Below, piece after piece: positions 9,851 through 22,693 of a stretch of 64,000 nucleotides of DNA (position 1 is the stretch's first letter; every line of letters starts with the position of its first letter). This DNA comes from CAVZLD01 sp963776055 (lineage in GTDB: Bacteria > Planctomycetota > Planctomycetia > Pirellulales > Pirellulaceae): NCBI GenBank assembly GCA_963776055.1, contig CAVZLD010000013.1, positions 62,001 to 126,000 on the forward strand. Reading direction: 5' to 3'. Position numbers and translations under genes: made by a program. The notes beneath the pieces are model-generated. The model had not been told where the DNA came from and did not search any database. It saw nothing but the letters and a program-made list of their open reading frames with translations.

Positions 9851-11430
9851 TTAATGACGACAAAAGAATTCGGGACTATTGATCAATGCCCACGCCAAAT
9901 CGACAAATGCCTGCTGCTTCGTCACTTGACCGGTTTCCAGATACGTTTGAAAGGACTGCAGCTCCATCTCGTTGGGCAGTCGTGAAAGGATCGTGAGATA
10001 GAAATTGGCCGTTGTTTCCATCGGATTGCTGCCGGAGCGTGCCAGCTCCCGTAGCTTCTGACTGCGCTCGATCTTGCGTTGAATATGCGTGGAGTTCAGC
10101 AAGTGCAATCGCTGCGCACCGCTGGGCCGATCGCTGCGTTCCGACAGCAACCCGGTATCACGTGGCGGCCGACCGAACAGTTCCAGAAACGGACTCGTAA
10201 TGCTGCCATCTGCCAGGGCAATTGTGCGATGATCCTCGGGAATGAAAGTAAACGGCTCGGGAATCACACTCGAATACTGCTCCGTCGTTCCGGTAATCTG
10301 ACACAGCGCATCAATCAACACCTCCGCATCCAGGCGGCGCAGCGGATAATACGCAAAATCCTGTGCAGCTTCCGAGTTCTTCGGACTCGCGGAATGGAAG
10401 ATAGCTGATAGGTCTTTGAGTTGAGAATCATTCGGTAGAGCTGCCGCAAATCGTAGCGTGCTGCCACCAGTTCGCGGCACAGCAAGGCCAACAACTCCGG
10501 ATTTCGCGGGGGATTGTCGGGACGAATATCGTCCGGTTCGTGAATGATCCCACGGCCGAGCAGCCAGAACCAGACCCGATTGGCGATGTTACGCGTGAAC
10601 CACGGGTTGGCCGGTGTGATCAGCCAATCGGCAAACACGATCCGTGGATCGCGATGGGGAGCCAACTGCACGACCGTCCCGTCGGGAAAGGTGGCCACCC
10701 GCGACTCACGCTCCGTGTTTGCCTTCAGCGAGTCGAAGTAGATGATCTCTTCCTTCCACTCCCGCGTTGACTTGTATCCGATGTCCGAGAAGAACACCGC
10801 CATATTCTGCAGTTCCTCGCCGGACCAACCTTCCGGACGAACACCCAGGAAGGTCAGTGAAACCGCCTGAGCGATACCAAGGGGTTCCGAACTCTGGACG
10901 GCACGATAGAAATTGACCTGGGGCACGCGAAAGTTACTGCCGCTGGCGGTGAGCATCTCGCGGGCGAATCGATCGTAGGGCATGTTCTCCTTCAGGCAGC
11001 TCCAGATCCATCGATGATACGCCTGCACGGCGTTGGGCCACAGGTTAATCGGGAACTCCGATTTCACTCGCAGCACATCGGCCCATTTCAGGGCCCAGTA
11101 ATCCGCAAACTCTTCACGCTCGAGCAGATCATCGACAAGCTGACGCCGCTTTTTCGGATTGCGATCAACCAAGAAGCGGCCCGCCTCCTGGGCGGTGGGC
11201 AACGTTCCAATTACATCCAGGTACACGCGACGGACAAATACCGCGTCCGAGCAGACCCGCGCTGGAGGAAGCCCCGACTTTCTGAGTTGGCGGAACACGC
11301 AACGGTCAATCGGTCCTTGCGGTGTCAGATCCAGATTGCTGGCGAACACCGATTCTGCCAGATACTGTTCGCGTGTATCCTGCGGTGCCGCTCCCACAAC
11401 CAGAATTGCCGCCATCAGCCATCCGTTCAT
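9851..11430 (-). CDS. DUF1549/DUF1553 protein (one frameshift)
   Basis: Planctomycete secreted protein with DUF1549 (PSCYT2) followed by DUF1553 (PSD1); biochemical role unknown. The N-terminus is a signal peptide (MNGWLMAAILVVGAAP). DUF1549 blocks include DAVFVRRVYLDVIGTLPT, ALKWADVLRVKSEFP and VSLTFLGVRPEGWSGEELQNMA; DUF1553 follows with ANRVWFWLLGRGI and LLALLCRELVAARYDLRQL. A frameshift near 10395 (one base short) separates MILNSKTYQLSSI from FAYYPLRRLDAEVLIDALCQ, after which the domain runs to 9851. The cytochrome-like PSCYT1 domain found in longer relatives is absent. First gene of a minus-strand trio with DUF1501 and PPC genes. Confidence 0.85.
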
Positions 11431-11706
11431 CGCCCCACCTTTGTCATCCGCATCCGATGCCGCGTCGGATCAGCGACCCACCCGCTTGTGCCATTTCCCG
11501 TGAGCTCGTTTTGCCACGTTCCTCACCTTTCCCCTTCTTCGATTATGAATGGGACCTCCGTTTGCAGCAAGAAACTGCGCACAGACTCCACCAAAGACCG
11601 GGCCTTCGACGTCAAGAATTCGCCAAATCCCGCCGACCGACCGGCAGTGACAGCCATGGCGTCCGAATGGAGACCTGTTACTCGGCCTCTTCTGAAGCGG
11701 TCTCCA

Positions 11707-14700
11707 TCAAGAACCGCGCGGTTCCAGACAAAGGACACGGCCACCCTTCAGAGTCAAGAACAATCGACCACGGGCAGCGGCCATACCGTCGAAGATCGGA
11801 GGAGCTGGCAGTTCGCAACGCCCCAACTCGGCACCATCTACGGCAGAGTACGCCAGCAGCAGAGCGCCCTGTTGCCCGGTCGCCGGTTCGGTGCGCGTGA
11901 CGGTATCGGCGTCCGGGCCAGCGACAAAGATCGTTTCTCCGCGCGCAACATCGCCTGCACCTGCACCGGCACGCTCTTGGTCCACTTCATGCTGTTCGCA
12001 TTACGCTCTCGAGCGTACAAGCGATAAGGTGCATCTTGAAACGCGTTCGACCAATGGACGTTCTCGCGAGCATATCCGTAGATCGTTGCATCATCGTACA
12101 GCAGCAGGCGGCCGTAGATCAGATTCCTATCGCGGCCACTGCAACCCGTCGCGATGGACGACTCCGCCGCGAACACCCAATACGATCGATGGGTCCAGGA
12201 ATCATCCAGAAAGTCGGTTAGGGTAAACAGATGAGGCACGCGGCGTTCCAGTGGTTGCCCATTCTTGGAAAACGGCAGATCGCGAAAGTAGATATGATCG
12301 CCGTCCGCGACGAGAATATCCGATCGCGAACCGGGCATCCGGTTTTGATCGAACTGGTCGGGCTGCCTGCCTGTTTCCGGATCGGGGCTATACACATTGT
12401 GAACGCTCAACACATGGCCGGTGCTCGGCTCGAGCCGAAACAGATCGAGACCGCCGTCCAAGTAGGAAGATCGCCCCGCCGTGAAGTAAGCCACATCCTC
12501 ATCGACGAGGATACTGCCGTGAATCGGCCAGACTGACTCGAGCTGGCCGGATGACGCAATGCGTTGCATACCGCGCGCTGCACGGAACCGCCATGCCAGG
12601 GAACCGTCCTCTACGTGCAAGCGGTAAACACAACCATCACGACAACCGAGCATGGCGAACCCATCGTGGATCGTGGGAGGCGAATCAACTCGCGCGTCCG
12701 TGACATAGTCCCAACCAATCTTGCCGGAATCCGTGTCCAAAGCCACAAGCCGATGTTCATCGATACTGGCGACGAATACTTTTCCGTTTGCCACGCTCGG
12801 CGGTGCAAGTCGGGCACCGATCGCAACCTGCCATTTCACCCGCAAATCCGAAGAGACGGCACAGCTCGCGACACCGCTTCGACCTGGATTCCCACGATAG
12901 GTCGGCCAGTCCTCCGGATGCGTCGCAGCACCGGACCGGCCATAAGCCGTGCCCTTCTCTAGTGGCGGCGGATCCAGGACCGAGTTCGCGGCGAGTGGCA
13001 CTCGCGCGGCAGCCAGCGCATTGAAGCCGGTCAATTTCGCGGTGATGTAGCAACCACAAGAATGGGGTGGCACATATAGCAGGCCGTTGGCCGGCATGAC
13101 ACCATAGCGGCAGACACCTCGGGCCCAACTATTCCACAGATGCTCGCCGGACTGCAGATCGAGAAACTCCGTGCCGCGGCGTCCACCGAGAATATAACGT
13201 TCCGTTGCCTTGCTCACGTAGCAGCGATGGTGATGCCCGGGATTCTCCGCTGCAATCTGTTTGACGATCTCGCCGGTTTCCAAATTCCGTTGCACCGCGA
13301 AATAGGGCCCCCACGCGGGCCCGGTGTATTTTGTTCCCGTGTCATACGGTTGGAATCCGCCGATCCACACCGAATCCTGCGTAACGAACACATCGCGGAC
13401 GGAAACCAAGTCCGTCTTCTGCGTCCAGCGAACACGACCATCTTCCGGCCGAAGACAGGTCACCGCCTGTTTGTTCCAGCACACCAGCGCATAAGAACTT
13501 GCCGCACGCGGCGGTTCCATCCGCTGCGACCACAGCGTCTGGCCGGTCCTCAGGTCGAGACACACGAGTGTTCCTTTCCGGTGAAAGAACACGCGATTTT
13601 CGCAGGCCTGCAGGCTTAGCGGTTTGAGACCCGCCGCGTCGGCGCCGGTCCGCTTCCAAAGGAGCGTTCCGGTGTCCGCATCCAGCGCGACCAGGAATCG
13701 CCCGGCCCGATTCTCCGCTTGCTTGAACGACTGGATCAGCGGCTGTCCTGTCTCGCGAGCGTGCAAAGGCCCTCCACGACGTCGCGCTGCATCCTGCAAT
13801 TGTTTGTATTTTGCGAGCTCCTGATCGGTCGCCGTTTTGGCAGCGACGATCAATACGCCATCCTGCCAGAGGATCTCGTCGGCTCCTTCCGTCTCATCGT
13901 ACACGCGCAAGATCTCACCGGTCCGCGCGTCCAATGCACTGACCGCCGCGTGGTAGCCGAGCGTTACGTAGACTCGACCGTCGGCGGCCACGAGTCGGCG
14001 CTGCAGTTGAATCGGCACCGAAGTCCAACCCGCCAGATGGGTGTACCACTGATCGATCGGACGTTTCCACAACAGCAACCCGTTGTGCGCATCCCGTGCC
14101 ATGACATTCCAATCGGCGGCTCCCTGCAAATTGCCAGTAGGGCCTTCATCCACGAGATAGAAGATTCGGCCGCCGGACGAGACGACCGCAGCGACACTGG
14201 ACGTGTACTCGTGACTTCGAGTATGAGTGGGGCCAGCGCTCCATTGCAGGTGGCGCGGTGGACCGACAAGCCGATCCTGGGATACCGGATTGCCACTGGC
14301 GTCGTACAGATAATGCGTCCATTCGTCGGCACCTTGCCGCATGGGTTTGACGACTTTCGTCCAGCCGTCGCCGTCCTTCACATACGCCGTTCCGCCCGGG
14401 ACGAGCACGCGCAGCCACTCGTCCTGCTGTACTTGATCTGGTTCTTCCACGATTAATAGATTCACCAAATGATCGACGTAGGGAAGGGACACCGCGCGGC
14501 AACGCATCACCGACACCGGCCCGTACAGACCGCGCTGCCGAAGCAGATCTCGCGCCGCAGCGACCTCTGTCGAGTCGGCCGACAAACCGTGCACGACATT
14601 CCGCCCACCGGCTGCCAGATCCGCGGTCCGTTGCCCGGTGCCGCACCCCAAGTGCACGACGAGCCCGCCTCGCAATTCCTTTGCCGCCTCGATCATTTCC

Positions 14701-14792
14701 TCCGTGCCGATCGACAGCCTTTCCTCGGCGCCGGCGGAAGCTCCCCATGCGATCCCCAGGACAATCACAGCCGATCCGAACGCGGTTACCAT
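11707..14792 (-). CDS. Secreted fusion: SAM-methyltransferase fold plus BamB/PQQ-like beta-propeller (one frameshift)
   Basis: About 1,030 residues. A signal peptide (residues 1-21, cut after GASAG) is followed by a class I methyltransferase core: VVHLGCGTGQ at 46-54 is motif I and VPGGTAYVKDGDGW resembles the late beta-strand region. From about residue 170 there are repeated BamB-like propeller blades (VSALDARTGEILRVYDE, VALDADTGTLLWKRTG, LVALDTDSGKIGWDYV, VYRLHVEDGSLAWRFR). A frameshift near 11955 moves the last blade into another frame, where FDGMAAARGRLFLTLKGGRV leads to the stop at 11707. Whether the methyltransferase half is active outside the cytoplasm is doubtful. No close operon partner. 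Confidence 0.8.
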
Positions 14793-14953
14793 ATGCGGGT
14801 CCCCCAGTAATTTCGATTCGATGCCTATCCGATTCGTCTCATCAAGTCGTGTTGCTCACCCCGATTGCCAACCGGTAGCGGGGTCATCGCCCATGCCGCT
14901 CGAGTCAATGCCCGCCGCACAAACCGTAGCCGCAGGATGGGCGTAGGGCGTAG

Positions 14954-14981
14954 GGTGGGCGTAGCGAAGCGCACGCCCACC
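14954..14981. repeat. Hairpin of the gggtgggcg intergenic repeat
   Basis: ggtgggcgt at 14954-14962 pairs with acgcccacc at 14973-14981 around a 10-base loop. It sits after the 3' end of the minus-strand GH116 gene at 15049, where it could terminate transcription, though no T-run follows. Similar GGTGGGC/GCCCACC pairs occur inside the MITE at 3.8 kb. Confidence 0.5.
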
Positions 14982-15048
14982 AACGTCTCACGGGTGAATA
15001 TGGGCGCTGGTGGGCCGCTCGGACCGCTGATGGGCACGTCACCGAACT

Positions 15049-18000
15049 TCATTCGATTACCATTTTGATCGTCTGGCCGGCGGTGACCTGAACGGGAGCT
15101 GCAAAACGAATCTTCAGCTGACCATCCTCCACGTGCCATTCCATTGCCATGCTTTCGTCGTGGAAGTCCGGATTCACCTCGACATTCGTCGGCGCAATTC
15201 CGTGGCCTAGTTCGAGCGAAAATTCCTCAAGTCGCAGGGTTCCGTAACGCAGTCCCAGAGTCGCGTTCTGACGTTTTCCTTGGATCTGCTGCGTAAAGGT
15301 CCCCCAACCTTCCGCCACAGTGAACGCACAGCGAAAATCTTCGGGCGTAATCCGTGGAGCAAACGCAAGAAAACCACGAGGTCCGTGATAGCGATAGCCG
15401 CAGGCAGCCAGGTAGACACCAAAACTGGCCATGGCGCGCGCATAGTGATCGCCACACTCGATTTCATTGAACGGGTTGCGCCGCAGGGGGTGATAGCGGT
15501 CATGGATCGTACGCGTGATGGCGAGTCCCTCGGTCACCATTCTTTCCCAGAGCATGTGTCCAGCGACCTGGTACTCGAATCCGGTCATGCATTCATTGAA
15601 ATAGGCGGCGAAGCCGGGATTCCCTTTCTCCAGCGCATCAGCGTCTCCCTTGGGAAACGTACACATGAGCAGACCGCCTTCCCCCGCCAAGGCGTACCAA
15701 CGTCCTTTCGGAAAAGCGGTCCGGTATGGACCCACGTCGGGCGTGTAGTTGTATCGCCACAGCGACTGCAAGGCTGTGCGGACTTTCTGCGGATCCAGCA
15801 CGCGGCCCAACCCCACTTGAAACGCATAACTCTGGCCGAAAACCTGGTCGATTTCGCAACCACCGTACGAGCCGGGCGACTGCGGCCGATCGGGATCTCC
15901 TCGATGAATAAAGAACTCACCGTTGAACAATCGTTCGCCGATCGCATCGCGGCCGCGGGCTGCGAGTTGGGACACCCGCTCTTGGAACGGCCGATCATCC
16001 ATCTCACGGGCCATCGCTTCGCCGGCACGCAAGGCGGCCACGTACAGCGAGCTGATCCAAGCCACTTCCCCATACCAAGCATCATCCAGTGTGTTGTACT
16101 GGGGCTGATCCAGCACACCGTCCCGATCGGAATCCAGTTCCATCAGCCACTCAATGGATCGCTTGATTCGGGGCCACGTGCGGCGGAGAAATTGATCGTC
16201 GGGACTCATTTGGTGCTCCCGATACGCTCGCAGAATCGTGCCCGCCTGGCCGTCCGCGGCGGCGTGCATTGCGACTTCCGGACCACGATAGCCAATCACG
16301 CCGGTGGCCGGCTGGAATGACACCCCAAAGTCAACACGTTCCCGCGTGATCCGTTCCAGTTCCGGAAAGACGCGTCCCACGGCTTGCGCATATTGCCACA
16401 CGTGCAGACAGGTTCCGGCGCAGCAGCCGACACCCTCCCATCCGTAGAAGCGACCGTTACGAAACCGGTAGCAAGTCGTGGTCGCTAAGATGGAAGTATT
16501 GACGAACGTCCGGTCAAGAAACCAGAACGGCAGCGTCGAGTCGTACCAGGTGTCGTGCCACAATCGCGTCTGTTCGTACAAGCGATCGAGATGTTCCGCC
16601 AGGAAAACAGCCACGTCTTGCGCGTTGGCAAACCGCGTCGCGTAATAACGACCGACGGGCGTCGAGAACTCATTCAACTGGGCATTCGGAAAACACCACA
16701 CGACCGCGAAGGTGACGACTGTCGACTCCCCCGGCGCCAGAGTGCAACCGCGCTGCAACGCGCCGATCAGCGGCCGATGGGCTTCGCCGGTCGCCTCCGC
16801 GATTTCTCGATCATCCGTCGAAAGGAATGCCGCTGCCGGCAATTCGTCGGCGGCGACGGTGGCCGCTCCCTCAGTTCGCGACTTCGGCAGCGGCGAGTCG
16901 AACAGGACGAGCCCCATCGTGCCGTAGTCGGGCTGTTGGGCGAGCGGCGGAGGCAGTACCTGCGGACGATCGCTGAAGATGATCTGATCGACTCCGATAT
17001 TGCCCCAACCACCTCGTTCGTTGTCTACAACCTGCAACTGGGCTGTGCGGCCCGCCCAGCGGCGCACATCCCAGGTGCGTGGCGTCATGCGGTTGTCATT
17101 CTGACCGGTGGCCGAGAGCACGACGCGATCATCGACCAGCAAGTTCATGCAGGTCCGTTCCCGGTGCGCTCCGCCTCCCATGCGAAAATTGATGAAATCT
17201 CGATCCACCACAAAGTCGGGACTCGTCAAAGTCCCGGTGGCGGCATCCTTGCTGCTGACGCTGTCCCCCGGCGCCGCAGCGTGGGAATTGACCGTCCGTT
17301 GGCCGTGCGCTTGCACGTCCCCCTGGTAGGCGGGAATCTCGGCCACGGCACTTGGCCCAGATCCAAACGCTTCTCCCGTGGTCCTCCAGCCCTCATACGT
17401 GGTCGCCTCAAAATCCGCGTAGACGATGTCCGCTCGCGGAACCGCTCGTGCGGCCTGCGGCCACTCCTCGGCCGAGCAATCGAGTAGCTGGATTCCGGCA
17501 AGCGCCACAGTGCGATTGCGTCGTACCACGGGCGCAGCAACACCGCTTCTCAGGCAGACGGCATTTTCCAACCAGCCGGACAGCGCAATCTCGGCCGGTC
17601 GCGGACCATTGTTCGTGACCGTGTACCGCATGATCGTGGCCGGCAGACTGGATTCCTCTGTATTTACGGGAATAAACGGCGAAAACGCCTCGAGGGAAAC
17701 ATCCACAGGCAGCGATGCGTCGCGAAAACGCACCATGCCCATGGGGTACTCGCCGTAAAACGTGACGTCAGAAAAACCACGCCGATCCAATCGTCGCTGG
17801 ACCACACCGTCCTCGGTCACGACCGAAAGGGCAAAGCCCTGCTCGACCGGTGCCGTGGTGCTTAAGGGTTGACGATAGTGGACTCCAGCTCCCGATGTAT
17901 GCCGATTCTCATTGAAGATATCCCACAACCACAGCCGCCCATCGCCGCTCAAATAGAGTTGCCCGGCGCACACGCCGCCGATCGGCATCCCAATGTGTTC

Positions 18001-18246
18001 TAATTCTCCACCACGATAAGCGTGACGAGTGCCGCGAGCCGTTAACGATTCAACCCAGGCGGGGTCGAGTTTTTTGTCGACCGGAACGAGATTCTCGAAG
18101 TCCTCCGGGTCAAACGGTCCTGCAACGGTTGGCAGCGAGAGCATGCCAAGTCCGAACGCGCCGCAGCCCACGGTCTTGAGAAACTCACGGCGCGGTGCAT
18201 CGATCTGGCAGGAGCACTTCGATTTTCTTGACTGAGGCTGCTTCAT
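15049..18246 (-). CDS. GH116 family glycosidase (glucosylceramidase-like), Tat-exported
   Basis: Intact 1,065-residue enzyme of the GH116 family (beta-glucosidase, beta-xylosidase or glucosylceramidase activities are known). A twin-arginine leader (RREFLKTVGCGAFGLGMLSL, residues 19-38) implies folded export. The N-terminal beta-sandwich includes YRGGELEHIGMPIGGVCAGQ and LWLWDIFNENRH. Residues about 300-420 look like an inserted carbohydrate-binding sandwich. The catalytic (alpha/alpha)6 barrel covers roughly the last 500 residues: EGVGCCAGTCLHVWQYAQA, YNTLDDAWYGEVAWISSLYVA and GGCEIDQVFGQSYAFQ. The TLDD segment resembles the acid/base region of characterised GH116 enzymes, but I cannot number catalytic residues safely. 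Transcribed away from the GHL10-type gene at 18415. Confidence 0.88.
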   Translation of the reverse strand: MKQPQSRKSKCSCQIDAPRREFLKTVGCGAFGLGMLSLPTVAGPFDPEDFENLVPVDKKLDPAWVESLTARGTRHAYRGGELEHIGMPIGGVCAGQLYLSGDGRLWLWDIFNENRHTSGAGVHYRQPLSTTAPVEQGFALSVVTEDGVVQRRLDRRGFSDVTFYGEYPMGMVRFRDASLPVDVSLEAFSPFIPVNTEESSLPATIMRYTVTNNGPRPAEIALSGWLENAVCLRSGVAAPVVRRNRTVALAGIQLLDCSAEEWPQAARAVPRADIVYADFEATTYEGWRTTGEAFGSGPSAVAEIPAYQGDVQAHGQRTVNSHAAAPGDSVSSKDAATGTLTSPDFVVDRDFINFRMGGGAHRERTCMNLLVDDRVVLSATGQNDNRMTPRTWDVRRWAGRTAQLQVVDNERGGWGNIGVDQIIFSDRPQVLPPPLAQQPDYGTMGLVLFDSPLPKSRTEGAATVAADELPAAAFLSTDDREIAEATGEAHRPLIGALQRGCTLAPGESTVVTFAVVWCFPNAQLNEFSTPVGRYYATRFANAQDVAVFLAEHLDRLYEQTRLWHDTWYDSTLPFWFLDRTFVNTSILATTTCYRFRNGRFYGWEGVGCCAGTCLHVWQYAQAVGRVFPELERITRERVDFGVSFQPATGVIGYRGPEVAMHAAADGQAGTILRAYREHQMSPDDQFLRRTWPRIKRSIEWLMELDSDRDGVLDQPQYNTLDDAWYGEVAWISSLYVAALRAGEAMAREMDDRPFQERVSQLAARGRDAIGERLFNGEFFIHRGDPDRPQSPGSYGGCEIDQVFGQSYAFQVGLGRVLDPQKVRTALQSLWRYNYTPDVGPYRTAFPKGRWYALAGEGGLLMCTFPKGDADALEKGNPGFAAYFNECMTGFEYQVAGHMLWERMVTEGLAITRTIHDRYHPLRRNPFNEIECGDHYARAMASFGVYLAACGYRYHGPRGFLAFAPRITPEDFRCAFTVAEGWGTFTQQIQGKRQNATLGLRYGTLRLEEFSLELGHGIAPTNVEVNPDFHDESMAMEWHVEDGQLKIRFAAPVQVTAGQTIKMVIE

Positions 18247-18414
18247 GCTTCTTACTCGCCATCGCCTGCGGAACTGTCAGAAGTCGATGGAACGATTCAC
18301 CGACACGGAGCTGATTATACACGGAGCGGAACGGCCGCAACTGAACGGGATGTTCCCGCCGCCGAGAAAAGAGATTACGATGCGGTGGTTTACTGGGAGA
18401 CGGGAGCAAGATCC

Positions 18415-20822
18415 ATGACTTTCCTTGCGGTAGCGTTGCTGGCGAGCCTGAGTCTTGCCTCGGCCGAACAGCTGATCGATGACTTCCATTATCCCGATGA
18501 TCAAACGGCCCAACAGACCTGGGTCGCACAGGCGGATGGCGGAGCCCCCAGCATCGTCTCCGTCGTCACCGACGGCGAACGAAGCGTCCTTCGGTTGATC
18601 GGTCCGTTTGCCACACAACCCGACCTGGAGCGTGTGTACGTAGACCGAGCCGTTGACCTGAATCTGGCCAGTGCTGGCGAATTGCTGCTCGAACTGAAAG
18701 CCGAATCGGCCGCGGCCGCCACTGCGCGAGTTTCTCTCTATTGCCACAGTCAGAACGGCTGGTACGCAGCCGGCGGCGGCTTCGCCTCGACCGGATGGAA
18801 TACGCTCCGATTCTCGAAGGCCTCGTTCCGCGTCGAAGGTCAGCCCCAAGGTTGGCATCAGATCGATCGAGTTCGAATCGCCATTTGGCGAGGTCAGGCC
18901 GAGGACTCCAGCTACCGAATTGGTCGCTTGTCTGCCGCGGAAAACCAAGTGGCGTTGATCATTCCCGGAGCTGCGAGCGACCGTGGACGCGAGACCGGCC
19001 TGAGCACGGCCACGGAACTGTCACAAATGATCGCCGACCTCGGACTCGGCAGTGACGCCATCGAGGATTCCGCCTTGACTGACCATGCCCTGGGAAGTCG
19101 ACGAGTGGCAATCCTGGCTTACAACCCGAATCTATCCCAAGAAGCGATCGACGAGCTGGTTCGCTTTGTGGAACGCGGTGGAAGATTATTCGCTTGCTAC
19201 CAATTGCCCGAGCCGTTGGCCGAATCCCTCGGTTTCGAAAATCTCCGCTATCGGCGTCAAGAACATGCCGGTCAATTTGCCGAGATCCGTTTCGATGCGA
19301 ATGCGATCGACGGGCTACCGGCGGCCGTGCGTCAAGCTTCCTGGAACATCACAACCGCGGAACCGGTGGCCCATGGTGCGCGAGTCGTCGGGCGCTGGTA
19401 CGATCAACTCGGCCATCCCACCAATCAGCCAGCGTTACTGATCAGCGATCGTGGTGCGTTCTTCTCTCACATCATTTTGCCGGATGATCATGCGGGTAAG
19501 CAACGAATGATCGCCGCCATCCTGGGGCACCTCGCACCCGAGTTGTGGAAACAGATGGCCGAGACGCAGCTCGCCCGAGCAGGACGTGTGGGGCACTGCA
19601 GCAATCTGGAAACCGCTCAGCAATACCTGCGGTCCCGCGACCGAGGGGCAGTAACAACACACTTGGAATCCGCGACGAACAACCTGCAGTCGGCCCAGAC
19701 GCAGTTCGATCGCCAGGAATATCGGCAAGCCGCCGATCAAGCCCGAGCCGCACATGAGCAATTCGTGCAAGCGTATTTGCTGGCGCAGCCGAGCCCCGTG
19801 CAGGAAGCCCGCGCAATCTGGAACCACTCGGGAACCGGAGCCTACGATGGCGACTGGGACCGAACCGCCCGAGAACTGACGGAGGCGGGTTTCAACATGG
19901 TGATGCCCAACATGCTGTGGGGTGGTCGGGCCCACTATCCGAGTGATCTTCTACCGCGGAGTGAAACCTACAAGAAGTGGGGAGATCAACTGGCGCAATG
20001 TACGACCGCAGCAAGAAAATACGGCCTGGAAGTCCACGTGTGGAAGGTTAACTTCAACTTATCCGGTGCTCCACAGGCGTTCGTCCAGATGATTCATCGA
20101 GAGAAACGCAATCAGGTTTCTGTCGATGGACAAACGCACGATTGGCTCTGCCCCTCGCATCCGGACAACCAACAACTCGAATTGGCAAGCATGTTGGAGG
20201 TCGTCGCAACTATCCGGTGGACGGCTTACACTTTGACTACATCCGTTACCCGGGGCGCGACAAGTGCTACTGCGAGGGTTGCCGCCAACGTTTTGAGCGG
20301 GACACAAATCAACCGGTCAAGAACTGGCCGGCGGACTGTTATTCCGGGAACTTGCGCGCCCAATACGCCCAATGGCGATGCGATCAGATCACGCACCTGG
20401 TCCGAGCGGTCCATGATGAAGCGAAGCGAATTCGAGCCGATCTACTAATTTCGGCGGCCGTCTTCGGTGCCTATCCCGCCTGCCGTGAATCCGTTGCGCA
20501 GGATTGGCCCAAATGGATTCGCGCCGGATACCTCGATTTCGTCTGCCCCATGGATTACACCGACAGCGATCTGAACTTTGCTGGCCTGGTACGAAACCAA
20601 CTGCATCTGGTCGGCGGACGAATTCCGGTCTACCCCGGTATTGGTCAGTGGCGGTTATCCAACGATCGAACGGTCGGACAAATCCATCACGCTCGATCTC
20701 TGGGCGCGGCCGGGTTCACGATCTTCAATCTCAACGGCGATGCGGCAGCATCGTTCGTCCCGGCGATTCGGTTGGGTGTCGGGCGCCAGCAAGCCACGCC
20801 GCCGCACGCGAGTGATGATTGA
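18415..20822 (+). CDS. Family-10-like glycosyl hydrolase (GHL10/DUF187 type), one frameshift
   Basis: Secreted hydrolase. The ATG at 18415 gives a clean signal peptide (MTFLAVALLASLSLASA); an in-frame ATG at 18385 is possible but would put extra residues before it. The N-terminal 200 residues look like a beta-sandwich (YRIGRLSAAENQVALIIP), followed by a glutamine-amidotransferase-like segment and a helical linker. The TIM-barrel catalytic part starts near residue 465 (EARAIWNHSGTGAYDGDWDR, KYGLEVHVWKVNFN). After a frameshift near 20195 it continues YPVDGLHFDYIRYPGRDKC, FVCPMDYT and FTIFNLNGDAA. HFDYIRYP is the hallmark of GHL10 proteins. Substrate unknown. It converges with a sulfatase gene 90 bases downstream. 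Confidence 0.8.
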
Positions 20823-20913
20823 TCATTGATTTGTGTCGTTGTTTCGGACAAGAACGATTCGATGGATGCGCGGGAGTGATGGGTGGCTCCAAGATCATCC
20901 AACACGCCGTTGT

Positions 20914-22362
<1,449 letters not shown>

Positions 22363-22693
22363 CGCGTGTCCTCCGAAGCATGGCTACACGGCAACGACCG
22401 TGATCGGTCGATTCTTAGCCCAGGGGGACTTCGTTTCGAATCCGCATTCTGGTGGGCCAAGAGAACTCTACCGATTCCGGATGAGAAATGCCATCGCTTT
22501 TCCGCCAAGCGGAGTTCGATCTCATGGCTGCGTCGTCGCCCATCGACAACCGCGTGGGAATTGCAATCCTTGGCAGATCGCTTATCATTCGGCCAGACTC
22601 GTTCCCGCCGCGTTCACGGATCATCCGGCTCGCCCCGACAGGCGAACGACGGTCTACCCAGCCACTCAGCACACCTGTTACACGAGACAAGTC
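22363..22693. other. Divergent intergenic region with one dispersed repeat
   Basis: Gap between a minus-strand sulfatase and the plus-strand TIM-barrel gene, so it should hold two promoters; I cannot place them. At 22442-22460 it contains ccgcattctggtgggccaa, identical over 19 bases to the core of the MITE at 3805-3823. The terminal repeats of that MITE are not present here. Confidence 0.55.

Noticed and set aside
15280..16320. Long plus-strand open frame inside GH116
   Set aside because: Antisense to an intact, well-recognised enzyme; the translation has no family motif. High-GC genes give such shadows.
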